DNA of 20,210 nucleotides from CAZNKU01 sp045654805 (GTDB taxonomy: Bacteria > Bacillota > Clostridia > Monoglobales > Firm-18). The position numbers and the translations under genes are program-made. Below are positions 1 through 7,328 of the stretch, in pieces. The stretch's first letter is position 1. Every line of letters starts with the position of its first letter. The notes beneath the pieces were generated by a model. It searched no databases, had not been told where the DNA came from, and saw only the letters and a list, made by a program, of their open reading frames with translations. The DNA lies in assembly GCA_045654805.1 (NCBI GenBank), contig JAZOOD010000033.1:1-20210 (forward strand). Reading direction: 5' to 3'.

Positions 1-1365
1 ATATGTATCGTAGACATATATTTTATTTCCGTCATATACATAATACTTTCTGCCGTCAGTACCTGCCTTGCATATGCCGTCTGTTTTTATATCAATGTTT
101 GTGGATATTACATTTGGTACACCGCCACTGTATCTCACAATGCCCTTAGGTGATGCCCAATAAAGTACACCGTCTATTTCGCATATACTGTCGTTGTCTA
201 TACATCCTGTAGAGCATAGTTCGGATATGGTATAGGGCATAGACCCGTACATTTCATATACAATATTTTTCTTAAATAACAAAAGTACATTGTTGTATGC
301 ACAAATTCCCGTAAAATCTCCTGCACTGCCTACGTCAGTTGCATAAGCACCTGTGGCAGATGGGTTGCCTGCCTCGTCTGCATATTCTGTAAAGTTTGCA
401 AAGTCACCTAAAGCAGAGGCTTTAATGTCATTTCCCTTTACGCACACAATGCGGTTGTTGTATATAACTCCGTAATCAAGAGGATTTAAAAACAGGCTTG
501 GTGTATTGTCTGCACATTCCAATGTCCATATTGCGGGCTTTATGTAATCTAAGGTTGAACCTATAAAATTAGAGTTTTTGTCATTGTTGTCACCACTTGC
601 AAAAAGCTCTATTCTTATATAGTCTCCTTCTTTTAAAGTTAAGTCATCAGGGAAAGTGAAATCATACACATTATCTCTTTTTAAGCTTTGACTTATCCTT
701 TGTCTGACTTTCTTTTTTTCATTAAAATACTTGTCAAATACCGTGTAACCCAAAAGCACATCTATTCCTTGAGTTGGATAAGGAAAATTAAAGTCGGAAT
801 CAGGCTTGCTTTCGTCATTAGACATAACTGCCCTTATTTTAAAATCTCTGACATTAGTGTTTACAATGGGAATATATTCAGAATATGTTGGCAGGTAATA
901 CATCCACACAACTTCCAATTCATCTATATAATCCTGATTAGGACCAAACTCAAAGGAATGGGAAATGTTAATAACCTTACTTTCCTCATCAACATATTGC
1001 ATATTGGGGAAGAATACTGTATTTTTGTCGTAATTGTTAGTGCATAAGCATTCGGGCATTTTTAAATTTTCTATATATCCCTTAACACCATCTTCCACAT
1101 AGCACAAACAATCCTCACTATCAATAAAATATACTATGTCGTCCTCAACCTTGTATATTCTCTTTATACCTTCCTCATCAATCAGCTTTTCCCTCGGCTT
1201 TCGTGGGCTTGCATAAGGGAAGTTGTCGGAGGACATATTTTTACAGTCCGCCATTTCGTAATCATACTGACTGCCCTTTACGGTGTTAACACCCGCCCAT
1301 CGGGTAATATCAAAACCAAAGGTTGATACACTTGGCAAGGCCTCTTTTTTATATGATATTGCCAT
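1..1365 (-). CDS. Phage structural protein, probably tail or DNA-stabilisation type (partial)
   Basis: This gene starts at ATG 1363-1365 after a GGTGG ribosome site and runs off the left edge; 455 residues are visible without a stop. It begins 2 nt after the stop of the adaptor-like gene, so the two are co-transcribed. The N-terminal third is rich in acidic residues and aromatics. The last ~150 visible residues hold short beta-repeat-like segments with phrases such as YNNRIVCVKG, YNNVLLLFKKNIVYEMYG and DGVLYWASPKGIVRYSGG. These resemble the propeller-like repeats of podovirus gp10-type DNA-stabilisation or tail tubular proteins. That family link is my recollection of the pattern, not a search result. 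Position downstream of capsid and adaptor genes supports a head-tail or tail role. The exact function is uncertain, and the C-terminus is outside the window. Confidence 0.6.
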   Translation of the reverse strand, partial: MAISYKKEALPSVSTFGFDITRWAGVNTVKGSQYDYEMADCKNMSSDNFPYASPRKPREKLIDEEGIKRIYKVEDDIVYFIDSEDCLCYVEDGVKGYIENLKMPECLCTNNYDKNTVFFPNMQYVDEESKVINISHSFEFGPNQDYIDELEVVWMYYLPTYSEYIPIVNTNVRDFKIRAVMSNDESKPDSDFNFPYPTQGIDVLLGYTVFDKYFNEKKKVRQRISQSLKRDNVYDFTFPDDLTLKEGDYIRIELFASGDNNDKNSNFIGSTLDYIKPAIWTLECADNTPSLFLNPLDYGVIYNNRIVCVKGNDIKASALGDFANFTEYADEAGNPSATGAYATDVGSAGDFTGICAYNNVLLLFKKNIVYEMYGSMPYTISELCSTGCIDNDSICEIDGVLYWASPKGIVRYSGGVPNVISTNIDIKTDGICKAGTDGRKYYVYDGNKIYVYDTY

Positions 1366-1367
1366 AT

Positions 1368-1922
1368 TTACCACCACCTTGCAGTATTTTTAATCTTTCG
1401 GTTAACTGCCTTTGTCTTGTCATCAAATAATGAAAGGTATTTGTTCCACTCGTTTAAAAGTATCTGTGCCAACTGCACATCATCTGTTTTAACAAGCTGA
1501 TACCCAATGTATGATGGTATTGCAACGTGAGTATGCTCCGCAACCTCGTATTCATAGCTTTCAAGCTCTTCATCACTTAACTTTGTAAGGTCCTTTGGTA
1601 ATGCCCAGTAGTAGAATACAAATTTACCTGTTTCATTTATTACAAGATAATTATCCTCTGCCATGTAATGGTCTATGCCTGTAAGCTCATCATCAGTATT
1701 AACTAATCCCATAGGGGAGGAACGGTAAAAATCATCAGGCAATTCCACCTTGTGCGGTGCTTTTTCTACCTCTATATCAATCTTCCTTACAATGTGTGTA
1801 CCGTACTTTGCAATGTATAGCTGTGCCTCATTTGCAAGCACGGGGAATAAACCGCTTTCAAAATCGCTTTCTTCACTGTCTGTCTTTAAAAATGCTATAT
1901 TAAGACTTTCTTTGTAAGTCAT
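1368..1922 (-). CDS. Phage head-tail adaptor-like protein
   Basis: A 184-residue soluble protein with no signal peptide or membrane segment. It begins with ATG after an AAAAAGGAG site with good spacing. The mainly helical N-terminus (TYKESLNIAFLKTDSEESDF), a central acidic beta-rich stretch with a DDFYR phrase, and a C-terminal helical part (LAQILLNEWNKYLSLFDDK) ending in a basic tail fit the general form of small connector or adaptor proteins that join the portal to the tail. Gene order (scaffold, capsid, small beta protein, this gene, long tail-like gene) is the main support. I do not recognise a specific family with certainty. Confidence 0.5.
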   Translation of the reverse strand: MTYKESLNIAFLKTDSEESDFESGLFPVLANEAQLYIAKYGTHIVRKIDIEVEKAPHKVELPDDFYRSSPMGLVNTDDELTGIDHYMAEDNYLVINETGKFVFYYWALPKDLTKLSDEELESYEYEVAEHTHVAIPSYIGYQLVKTDDVQLAQILLNEWNKYLSLFDDKTKAVNRKIKNTARWW

Positions 1923-1946
1923 TAAATCAACTCCTTTTTAAATAAA

Positions 1947-1979
1947 TAACGTCTCCCCCCGTAGCAGAGGGAAACGTTA
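1947..1979 (-). terminator. Hairpin between two phage genes (possible terminator or attenuator)
   Basis: Arms TAACGTCTCCC (1947-1957) and GGGAAACGTTA (1969-1979) pair over 11 positions with one mismatch around an 11-nt loop. The hairpin lies between the small beta-rich phage gene and the adaptor-like gene. On the minus strand it is followed by a weak, interrupted T-rich run, so it may terminate partially, act as a processing site, or stabilise the capsid message. Only the pairing is seen; the role is inferred. Confidence 0.45.
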
Positions 1980-2020
1980 CTTTTAAATGATATTATTATC
2001 CGTCTGTACAGATACTTTTA

Positions 2021-2353
2021 TTAAAGTGAAAAAGGTTTAATTGTTGTTTCTCCGCCAGAGATTTTGACTGTAATAGTACCATCTTTAAGGTTCTTAAATC
2101 TCATACTGTCAAGTGGACCTACAATGTATTCACTTTTTGCAGGTATTTCAACAACAAGGTCGCCTATTGAACTTCTCATACCATCACCTGCTACTACTGT
2201 AACAGTAGCGGAAGAGGAGCCTGTGTTTGCTACAATAAATGCAGTTTTTTCATCCATAGTATCACAGGCAATAGTCTGTACATCAGCGCCTGGTGTGGCA
2301 ATTAGTTCTGTTGCATCATCTCTTATTGCATAAGTTTTTGTAATGTTTTCCAT
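2021..2353 (-). CDS. Small beta-rich phage protein, possible capsid decoration protein
   Basis: A 110-residue protein with ATG start and a strong AAGGAGG site, 14 nt after the capsid gene. Composition is rich in Thr, Val, Gly, Ser and Ile with alternating hydrophobic strands (TAFIVANTGSSSATVTVVAG, LVVEIPAKSEYIVG, ITVKISGG), which suggests a beta-sandwich. There is no signal peptide. Proteins of this size and placement just after the major capsid gene often are head decoration or cement proteins; that role is inferred from position and fold appearance only. A ~100-nt spacer with a hairpin follows it. Confidence 0.45.
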   Translation of the reverse strand: MENITKTYAIRDDATELIATPGADVQTIACDTMDEKTAFIVANTGSSSATVTVVAGDGMRSSIGDLVVEIPAKSEYIVGPLDSMRFKNLKDGTITVKISGGETTIKPFSL

Positions 2354-2367
2354 AATTTAATTCCTCC

Positions 2368-3198
2368 TTAGTTATAAGCAGCTACTTTAATTACTGCTAA
2401 TTCATCAGGTCTTATAACTTTAGCACCATAAACCTGCAATCCCTTTATAGCCTCGCCAAAGAAATTCTGAGGTTCGTATGATTTAACTTCCTTAAGCTGT
2501 TCAGCAAAGGAAATCGCTTTCTTTGTTCTCAAGAAGCAAACATCTTTGCCGTTTTTGTCTTTAGGTAAGTTGTTAGACATATAAACATCAATATTGAATG
2601 TCTTAAGCTTGTGTGAAACACCACTTTGTAAAACTGTGCTGTTGTCAGTATCGATAAGTAATTTTGCCATCTGTAGCTTTGTTAAAAATTCAGGTGTAAC
2701 TTCAAGTGAAACCTGTTCTGTTGTAGGAACATTATTCTTCCAAAGTTTACCCAATGTATCATTGATTATTGTAAGTACATTGTCACATGTCAGGGATTCT
2801 ACATCTGTAACAATACCTGCTTCCTTATAGAAGGAATAGATGTATGAATCCATAACCTCCGCCAATGCTGCAGCAGCTTCTGTAAGTTCAGCATTTAAAA
2901 TATTGCCTGCAGCCTGACGCTTGTCGATGTCACCAACATAAAAGTGGAATGCTTTTGACTGTGTGATTTCAAGCATTGTAGATTGATCCTGCAATCTTTC
3001 AAAATCACCAAGACCGTTTGTGTCGTCATAGTTTGTGATAGTAGGTCTGGATACACCGTTAATCTTTACTTTATCACCAAGGTTTTTAATATCACCTTCA
3101 TAATCGCGGTTACAAAGCTTTGCTGCAACCATCATTTTTTCTCTGTTAATTTCAATCTGCTTTGCCCATACTAAAGGCTTAAAATTTCTTGTACTCAT
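2368..3198 (-). CDS. Phage major capsid protein (HK97-type fold likely)
   Basis: A 276-residue protein starting with ATG after an AAGGAGG site. The N-terminal part carries a phrase typical of capsid proteins of this class (GDKVKINGVSRPTITNYD, about residues 41-58), followed by a helix-rich segment around 100-125 (LTEAAAALAEVMDSYIYSFY) that looks like the spine helix. A late VTPEFLTKLQMAKLL segment and a C-terminal strand-rich part ending PQNFFGEAIKGLQVYGAKVI fit the closing P-domain strand. Length is close to that of compact HK97-fold coat proteins. The gene lies just after the scaffold-like gene, the usual order. No maturation protease is seen in the window. Family is assigned by pattern memory and context; a structure search would settle it. 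Confidence 0.72.
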   Translation of the reverse strand: MSTRNFKPLVWAKQIEINREKMMVAAKLCNRDYEGDIKNLGDKVKINGVSRPTITNYDDTNGLGDFERLQDQSTMLEITQSKAFHFYVGDIDKRQAAGNILNAELTEAAAALAEVMDSYIYSFYKEAGIVTDVESLTCDNVLTIINDTLGKLWKNNVPTTEQVSLEVTPEFLTKLQMAKLLIDTDNSTVLQSGVSHKLKTFNIDVYMSNNLPKDKNGKDVCFLRTKKAISFAEQLKEVKSYEPQNFFGEAIKGLQVYGAKVIRPDELAVIKVAAYN

Positions 3199-3213
3199 TT
3201 TTAAAATTCCTCC

Positions 3214-3843
3214 TTATTTCCATTTTCTCATAGATTTTTTAATGTTTTCTAAATTTTTTTCAATTTCTTCTTCGGACATTCTGTCCACTTCAGCCGGTGA
3301 AAAATAATCTTTTTCAACGGTTGCTCCGTAATTTTTTACGCTGCCGGAGCTTACAACAGGTTGCTTTGTTTCTTTGATTTCTGTCATTTTCAAAAACCTC
3401 CTTACCAATTCTCTTATGGGTAATTTTACACCGGCGGCAAATTCTAAAAATTCATTGCTGCCGACAATGTTTGTAAAGCTTTTTTCGGGATATTCGGTTT
3501 CAAACCATCTTGAGGCATCTTCGAATTCCCGGTAAAATTTAATTTTCAGATACCTTTCTTTGGTTTGTTCAAGCAACTCGTTCTGTTCGTCTGTTCTCTC
3601 ATCGTCATCTGTGTCCAGTGCTTTTTCGTATAATCTTTCGATTTCCTCGTCTGACAAATTTTCAAACTTTTCACTAACTGCCGATGTCTGCTCAACTTCC
3701 GAAAGTTCTTTTGCTTTTTGATTGTCAAACTGCAAATATCCCTTATAGGCTTCTTTTTGCAGTCTGTCGTTTGTATACTGTTCTGTATAATCAGTCATTA
3801 CGTCAGATACAGCCAGCAATTTTTTGTTATTTTTTTTACTCAA
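3214..3843 (-). CDS. Phage scaffold-like protein
   Basis: I place the start at TTG 3841-3843, because GGAGGTG sits 7 nt upstream; an ATG 6 codons earlier would overlap that ribosome site. The product is 209 residues, highly charged, rich in Glu and Lys and probably helical or coiled-coil (LSEVEQTSAVSEKFENLSDE, DDERTDEQNELLEQTKERYL). The C-terminus is basic and helical (EIEKNLENIKKSMRKWK), as in scaffolding proteins that bind coat protein through a charged C-terminal helix. It is immediately upstream of the capsid gene. No protease motif is seen. Sequence identity to a named family is not recognised; the role rests on composition and order. It is the first gene of the visible phage module; portal and terminase are missing upstream. 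Confidence 0.5.
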   Translation of the reverse strand: MSKKNNKKLLAVSDVMTDYTEQYTNDRLQKEAYKGYLQFDNQKAKELSEVEQTSAVSEKFENLSDEEIERLYEKALDTDDDERTDEQNELLEQTKERYLKIKFYREFEDASRWFETEYPEKSFTNIVGSNEFLEFAAGVKLPIRELVRRFLKMTEIKETKQPVVSSGSVKNYGATVEKDYFSPAEVDRMSEEEIEKNLENIKKSMRKWK

Positions 3844-3874
3844 ATATTCACCTCCTTGCATTTTGTATTTTTAT

Positions 3875-3917
3875 GTTAAACCAAGGTGGCTGACCCTCGG
3901 TACGATTAAAGTTTAAC
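3875..3917. repeat. Imperfect inverted repeat upstream of the phage module
   Basis: GTTAAAC (3875-3881) and GTTTAAC (3911-3917) face each other. Inside them CCAAGG (3881-3886) and CCTCGG (3895-3900) can form a 6-bp stem with one G-U pair when read on the minus strand. This lies in the 5' leader of the scaffold-like gene, in the 190-bp gap between it and the LCP terminator. It could be an operator, a leader structure or a recombination scar; nothing in the sequence decides between these. A second small dyad, ATGTT/AACAT, lies at about 3933-3946. Confidence 0.3.
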
Positions 3918-4027
3918 ATTTTTATATATGCAAATGTTGGCAAACATAAGGTGTTGTTTTATGCTTAAGAATGAGATTTTTGTAAATTTTAAAATTTTCT
4001 TATGCAAAATAGAATGTAAAAAAGCGC

Positions 4028-4060
4028 AAAAAAAGTATGCAGTCTTTATTAACTGCATAC
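4028..4060 (-). terminator. Intrinsic terminator of the LCP gene
   Basis: GTATGCAGT (4035-4043) pairs perfectly with ACTGCATAC (4052-4060) around an 8-nt loop. Read on the minus strand the hairpin is followed by a run of T (complement of the A run 4028-4034). It lies 19 nt past the stop of the LCP gene, so it separates host transcription from the phage module. Confidence 0.85.
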
Positions 4061-4078
4061 CTTAATAAAATTATATAA

Positions 4079-5020
4079 TTATTCTTTTTTTGAATCTTTT
4101 TCTTCGGTAACTTCATCCTTGTATGGAGGGTTGCCTATAATAGGACCTTCTCCGAAGAATTCTTTTTCTACTATTTTATCTGTTTCTTTTTTGTCAGGAT
4201 ATAAATGAGAATCGACGCCTGTAAACATTGTAGGCATTGTACACGTGTAGATGTCACTTGCAAGGTCAAGCTTTAACATACTCTTTCCGTATTTTGCCAT
4301 ATCTGTAATTGACATATTACATTTTATATCATCTTTTATTGAATTGTATATTGAAGGAACCTTTAAAAGATATTCGGCATTAAGCTTTTGCTTGATTAGT
4401 TCCTTTAATAAATCCTGCTGTACTTCAACTCGTTTTAAGTCTGCCTGCGGGTAACCTCTAAACCTTACCATAGATTCTGCATCTTTGCCGTTTAGTGTCT
4501 GCATACCTTTTTTTAAATGTATGTGTAAACCCTGTACATCATCGTCATAATTCATATTTTGGGGAACGTTAAACTCAACACCGCCCAGCAAATCTACAAG
4601 CTTGGCGAAAGTACCTACGTTAAATTGTACATAATAATTTATTTTAAGTCCCGTAAGCTGTGTTACAACCTTTGATACTGCGTCAATACCCCCGGACCCG
4701 TAAACTGAATTAACAAGTCTTGTGCCTTTATAATTAACGTATGTATCGCGTGGGATAGACATAGCGGCAATTCGATTGTGTTCTTCATCATATCTCACAA
4801 CCATTATAACGTCGCTAAGACCTTCTGTTTTGTCAACACCGATAACAAGTACATTAATCTTTGCATTACCGTTGGTTTCTTCAATTTCATTCATTTCAAA
4901 ACCCTCTGCCTGTTCAAAGGGGGTTTCAATGAAGCTTCTTACGCTGATGCCTGCAATAACAGTAAGGCATACTATGACAGCATATATAACAGCTATAGTA
5001 ATTTTTTTCTTAAAACTCAA
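4079..5020 (-). CDS. LytR-CpsA-Psr (LCP) family cell-wall phosphotransferase
   Basis: A 313-residue membrane-anchored protein. A short basic N-terminus is followed by one membrane helix (about residues 7-26), then the LCP domain: NVLVIGVDK near 57-64, SDVIMVVRYD near 69-78, and the SIPRDTYV motif near 88-95, whose Arg contacts the pyrophosphate in known LCP proteins. The later VRFRGYPQADLKR segment matches the second conserved Arg/Asp block. LCP enzymes act outside the membrane and move undecaprenyl-linked glycopolymers (teichoic acid, capsule) onto peptidoglycan. The usual DxxRxxRQQ signature reads DLKRVEVQQ here, so the second Arg is Val. The C-terminus is charged (VTEEKDSKKE). The start is TTG with a weak AGAAAG site; no better start is near. 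It is monocistronic, with promoter at 5061-5089 and terminator at 4028-4060. Confidence 0.88.
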   Translation of the reverse strand: MSFKKKITIAVIYAVIVCLTVIAGISVRSFIETPFEQAEGFEMNEIEETNGNAKINVLVIGVDKTEGLSDVIMVVRYDEEHNRIAAMSIPRDTYVNYKGTRLVNSVYGSGGIDAVSKVVTQLTGLKINYYVQFNVGTFAKLVDLLGGVEFNVPQNMNYDDDVQGLHIHLKKGMQTLNGKDAESMVRFRGYPQADLKRVEVQQDLLKELIKQKLNAEYLLKVPSIYNSIKDDIKCNMSITDMAKYGKSMLKLDLASDIYTCTMPTMFTGVDSHLYPDKKETDKIVEKEFFGEGPIIGNPPYKDEVTEEKDSKKE

Positions 5021-5060
5021 ATTAATACACTCTTTCTAAAATAAAAATTATAACGGTAAT

Positions 5061-5089
5061 ATTCTAGCATATAATGTAAATGTTTTCAA
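5061..5089 (-). promoter_or_regulatory. Sigma-A type promoter of the LCP gene
   Basis: On the minus strand TTGAAA (5084-5089) is followed after 17 bp by TAGAAT (5061-5066), about 40 nt upstream of the TTG start. Both boxes are near consensus with ideal spacing. Confidence 0.7.
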
Positions 5090-5111
5090 CAGATATTTTG
5101 TTAAATTTATA

Positions 5112-5318
5112 TTAAGAAATCTTTACATTTATACGTTTTGGTTTTCTTAGTATTTTTATAATTTTTAAAATTATTCTTAAAATATGAAACAAAAATAAAA
5201 TACTAAGAGTTATCCCTGAATTTAGCAATAAGTTTTTGAAGTCCATATTTCCGCATTCCCACGCCCCTATAAAACCTGTAATAATTATAAATGCCATCAC
5301 ATTTGCCGTTTTTTTCAT
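5112..5318 (-). CDS. Small membrane protein of unknown function
   Basis: A 68-residue protein. I use the ATG at 5316-5318 because AAGGGAG lies 9 nt upstream; an ATG 7 codons earlier would place that site inside the gene. Two hydrophobic segments are seen: about residues 5-20 (NVMAFIIITGFIGAW) and 32-51 (SGITLSILFLFHILRIILKI). They are followed by a strongly basic tail (KILRKPKRINVK), consistent with a small two-helix inner-membrane protein with a cytoplasmic C-terminus. I do not recognise a family. A TATAAT box on the minus strand at 5351-5356 may start its transcript; a good -35 box is not seen. Confidence 0.5.
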   Translation of the reverse strand: MKKTANVMAFIIITGFIGAWECGNMDFKNLLLNSGITLSILFLFHILRIILKIIKILRKPKRINVKIS

Positions 5319-5360
5319 TATAATCAACTCCCTTTTCATTTGGTGATTTGATTATAATAA

Positions 5361-5390
5361 AACATCTGTCCCATAAAAAGGACAGATGTT
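5361..5390 (-). terminator. Strong hairpin after the DUF523 gene
   Basis: AACATCTGTCC (5361-5371) pairs perfectly with GGACAGATGTT (5380-5390) around an 8-nt loop. On the minus strand it follows the DUF523 stop by 6 nt and is followed by TTTTATTATAA, a mediocre U-run. It is probably the terminator of the pepD-DUF523 operon, possibly leaky. The candidate -10 box of the small membrane protein overlaps its distal flank. Confidence 0.7.
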
Positions 5391-5396
5391 GACAAA

Positions 5397-5825
5397 TTAT
5401 ATTATTTTTTCAATTTCGCTTTCACCCAGTACCGTTATGCCGTTTTCTTTTAAAAGTCTTGTTGTTATGCCGTCACCGTGAATTAATCCTCCGTCAAATT
5501 TTCCATTGTGTACTAAGCCACTTCCACAGGATGGGCTTTTTTCTTTTAAGATTGCATATTTGCATTTGTAAAGTTTCGCAATACGCAAAGCTTCTTCCGC
5601 ACCTTTGTTGTATTGTTCGGTAACATCAATGCTATTTTCGTTTAAAACTTTATCACCCACAATTTCTGCCGGTGGGCGGGGAGTAGGTAGTCCTCCGATT
5701 GATTCAGGACAAAATGGTACTAAATTATATTTATCCATTAGTTTAATAATGGGCTCACAGGGCTTCCTTTTACCATCATAACGGCACGCAATACCCAAAA
5801 GGCAACCGCTAACCAGTATGTTCAT
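5397..5825 (-). CDS. DUF523 family protein (YbbK-like)
   Basis: A 142-residue cytoplasmic protein matching the DUF523 pattern: an N-terminal VSGCLLGIACRYDGK (residues 4-18), a CPESIGGLPTPRPPAEI block (about 39-55), and a central LKEKSPSCGSG motif (about 93-103). The conserved cysteines in these blocks suggest metal or Fe-S binding, but the biochemical role of the family is not established to my knowledge. Length is complete for the single-domain form. Its ATG overlaps the pepD stop by one base (TAATG), so translation is probably coupled to pepD. A hairpin terminator follows the stop. Confidence 0.85.
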   Translation of the reverse strand: MNILVSGCLLGIACRYDGKRKPCEPIIKLMDKYNLVPFCPESIGGLPTPRPPAEIVGDKVLNENSIDVTEQYNKGAEEALRIAKLYKCKYAILKEKSPSCGSGLVHNGKFDGGLIHGDGITTRLLKENGITVLGESEIEKII

Positions 5826-7219
5826 TACTTAATCTCCTTTAAAACCGCCTTTATAAAGTTCCATACGCGCTCGGCAGATTTAATGTCAAGTTTTTCCTTT
5901 GGTGTGTGTATATCATAAAGATCGGGACCGAATGAGATACAATCAAGTCCATCTATTTTTGAGGAAATTATACCACATTCTAACCCTGCGTGTATAATGT
6001 CAATAACAGGCTCTTTGGCGTACTGCCTTTTGAATATATCACACATTAGTTCCCTTAATTTAGAATCCTTTTTATAGTCCCAACCACAGTAATCACCGCG
6101 GATCTCTACTGTTCCGCCATAGTTTTCTGCCATTTCTTTTACTTTGTCTGTTAAGGCATATTTGTCTGTGTCGGAACTGCTGCGGATGCTAAATGCAATG
6201 TGGATTTTATTTTCATCTGTGTTTACAATGCCCATATTAAGAGAAGTTTTAACCAATCCATCAATATCAGTATGCATTGCCTGTACTCCGTTTGGTAAAT
6301 GTGTTAATAAGTCAATAAACTTTTTAGTGGTTTTATCGTCCATTGCCATACTGTCACAATTGATTTTTTCGGCAATTATTGTAAGCTCAGGGTCCGTATC
6401 CGTGTATTTTGCCTTTAATGTTTCTTCCAAATCAGTTGTATTAAAGTTCTCTGCTTTTACAATAGCTTCACACTGTGATGGTATAACGTTGTCTGCACTG
6501 CCACCATTAACGGATACAATATTTATATTGTTAAGGGAAGATAAAATTTCACCCATAACCTTGTTTGCATTAGCGCGGTTTTTGTTGATATCTATACCGG
6601 AATGCCCGCCCTTTAATCCTTTTAGTGTAATTTTATATGTGTCTTTGCTGTAAAATTCTCTTGTTATGTCAAAATAGCAGTCCTCACGTAAACCTCCCGC
6701 ACAGCCTGCTGTAAAAATTCCCTCAGCCTCGCTATCAATGTTTAGCATTATTTTACCTTTCAACATAGACAGGTCAATGTGGCTTGCACCCAAAAGACCA
6801 ATCTCCTCATCAACTGTTATTACTACTTCAAGCCTTGGATACTGATTTTCATTATCATCAAGTAATGCAAGTGCATACGCTACAGCAATACCGTCGTCAC
6901 CGCCCAATGTGGTACCTTTGGCAAATAAATATTCACCGTCGGTGTCTAAATCAAGCCCTTCTTTTGTCATATCCTTTGTACAATCAGGATCCTTTGCACA
7001 TACCATATCCATATGTCCCTGTATTATTACTGCAGGGGCGTTTTCATAACCTTTTCCCGCCTCTTTTATAATTATAATGTTGTTAACTTCATCCTGATAA
7101 TGTTCAAGATTACGTTTTTTAGCAAAGTTAGCAAGATAATCGCTGATTAGTTTTGTATTACCTGAACCGTGCGGAATTTTTGCAATTTCTTTAAAATAAT
7201 CAAATACTTTTTCTATCAT
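5825..7219 (-). CDS. pepD: Aminoacyl-histidine dipeptidase (M20 family peptidase, PepD-like)
   Basis: The likely start is ATG 7217-7219 with a GGGTGA site just upstream, giving 464 residues; upstream in-frame starts would add 15 poorly matching residues. The M20 zinc-site motifs are present: QGHMDMV (His69, Asp71), TTLGGDDG (bridging Asp about 108), the VDEEIGLLGA block with the catalytic Glu pair (about 138-139), and a late HAGLECG motif with the last His ligand. A dimerisation insert with the GGHSGIDI motif sits in the middle. The enzyme hydrolyses Xaa-His and related dipeptides in the cytoplasm, providing amino acids. It is transcribed divergently from eutG and overlaps the DUF523 gene by one base. 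The family is clear; exact substrate range cannot be told. Confidence 0.92.
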   Translation of the reverse strand: MIEKVFDYFKEIAKIPHGSGNTKLISDYLANFAKKRNLEHYQDEVNNIIIIKEAGKGYENAPAVIIQGHMDMVCAKDPDCTKDMTKEGLDLDTDGEYLFAKGTTLGGDDGIAVAYALALLDDNENQYPRLEVVITVDEEIGLLGASHIDLSMLKGKIMLNIDSEAEGIFTAGCAGGLREDCYFDITREFYSKDTYKITLKGLKGGHSGIDINKNRANANKVMGEILSSLNNINIVSVNGGSADNVIPSQCEAIVKAENFNTTDLEETLKAKYTDTDPELTIIAEKINCDSMAMDDKTTKKFIDLLTHLPNGVQAMHTDIDGLVKTSLNMGIVNTDENKIHIAFSIRSSSDTDKYALTDKVKEMAENYGGTVEIRGDYCGWDYKKDSKLRELMCDIFKRQYAKEPVIDIIHAGLECGIISSKIDGLDCISFGPDLYDIHTPKEKLDIKSAERVWNFIKAVLKEIK

Positions 7220-7250
7220 TTTATCACCCATTAGTATTTTATCACCAAAC

Positions 7251-7287
7251 TTTGAAAAATACAATAATTTATGTATATTTTTTCAAA
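7251..7287. promoter_or_regulatory. Imperfect palindrome in the divergent pepD-eutG promoter region
   Basis: TTTGAAAAATACA (7251-7263) faces TGTATATTTTTTCAAA (7272-7287), an inverted repeat with a short insertion in the right arm. Each arm contains TTGAAA on its own strand. On the plus strand TTGAAA (7252-7257) with TATATT (7274-7279, 16-bp spacer) is a plausible eutG promoter. On the minus strand TTGAAA (7281-7286) with a weaker TGTATT box 17 bp on could serve pepD. The site may be an operator for a dimeric regulator; this is inference, and AT-rich DNA makes chance pairing easier. Confidence 0.45.
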
Positions 7288-7328
7288 TTAGGCGAATTAT
7301 AAAAATAAATCAAAGCCAAAGGAAGAAT

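Noticed and set aside
688..1047. Open frame on the plus strand inside the long phage gene (119 codons)
   Set aside because: The opposite strand is open for all 455 codons with good start context, so this frame is a shadow.
3875..3917. A tRNA gene or tRNA fragment as phage attachment site
   Set aside because: The dyads do not form a cloverleaf, and no T-loop GTTCGANTC-like segment is present.
6144..6653. Open frame on the plus strand inside pepD (169 codons)
   Set aside because: It is the antisense shadow of the dipeptidase gene, without a ribosome site or recognisable motifs.
7220..7328. ANTAR-type paired hairpins or a cobalamin riboswitch upstream of eutG
   Set aside because: The gap is short and AT-rich; I could not find two tandem hairpins with AGCAANG-like loops, nor a B12-box-like segment.
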